Of a stretch of DNA of 5,743 nt, positions 5,735-5,743 are shown in pieces (the first letter of the stretch is position 1; each line of letters starts with the position of its first letter). The notes under the pieces are model-generated. The model ran no database searches. It was not told where the DNA came from and saw nothing but the letters and a program-made list of their open reading frames with translations. A program made the translations under genes and the position numbers. Source of the stretch: Eubacteriales Family XIII. Incertae Sedis bacterium (GTDB taxonomy: Bacteria > Bacillota > Clostridia > Peptostreptococcales > Anaerovoracaceae); NCBI GenBank assembly GCA_031269205.1, contig JAISZM010000155.1, positions 1 through 5,743 of the forward strand, read 5' to 3'.

Positions 5735-5743
5735 AATTGTACA

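Larger units (their letters stand above)
5554..5743. other. Right-hand spacer without a gene
   Basis: Together with the inverted-repeat element this makes about 367 bp without coding sequence after nrdG. The spacer becomes distinctly AT-rich from about 5600, unlike the GC-rich genes. It has a small AACC-GCGT-GGTT hairpin (5576-5587 region), the promoter and stem described separately, and a near-direct repeat TTTT(G/A)ATTGTAC at 5552-5563 and 5731-5742. No strong intrinsic terminator for nrdDG is visible unless the palindromic element serves as one. Confidence 0.6.

Noticed and set aside
5638..5743. CRISPR leader or repeat at the right edge
   Set aside because: The AT-rich sequence shows one inverted repeat and a short period-10 repeat, but no repeat-spacer unit recurs before the window ends.

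Overview
The window is a stretch of bacterial chromosome read almost entirely on the + strand. It has GC-rich coding genes with strongly G/C-biased third codon positions, separated by AT-richer spacers. It carries a condensin pair (scpA-scpB), a Cof-type HAD phosphatase, and the oxygen-sensitive class III ribonucleotide reductase with its activase (nrdD-nrdG). NrdDG implies anaerobic or facultative growth. The mix fits an anaerobe of the Bacillota (Clostridia or Negativicutes) best; Synergistota cannot be excluded. The sequence alone does not settle the species.

Layout. 1-113 is the 3' end of a group II intron, with domain V and domain VI readable. The intron body and any reverse transcriptase lie upstream, outside the window. 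Its predicted 3' splice site is only 2 nt before the scpA ATG (116). scpA (116-859), scpB (start probably GTG 894, to 1589) and the HAD phosphatase (1582-2412) look like one transcription unit; scpB and the phosphatase gene overlap by 8 nt. 2413-2539 holds a 15-nt repeat fragment, a near-consensus sigma-70 promoter (TTGACA-17-TATAAC), and a site plus a degenerate partner that match the paired 16-bp boxes of the NrdR repressor. nrdD (true start 2540, to 4873) and nrdG (4870-5376) follow, overlapping by ATGA.

5375-5553 is a non-coding, nearly palindromic element with 27-bp imperfect terminal inverted repeats; its first bases form the last two bases of the nrdG stop codon. The 15-nt outer tip of that repeat also occurs alone just after the phosphatase stop codon, so this is probably a dispersed repeat family. 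5554-5743 has no gene. It contains an extended -10 promoter whose predicted start falls on one arm of a 13-bp stem, closing a roughly 93-nt potential structured RNA or leader that ends in a U-tract.

Functionally, scpAB supplies the non-SMC subunits of the chromosome-organising SMC complex. nrdDG supplies deoxynucleotides without oxygen, under probable NrdR control by dNTP/ATP levels. The items most worth a second look are the intron abutting an essential start codon, the nrdDG control region, the inverted-repeat element and its solo copy, and the candidate RNA at the right edge.
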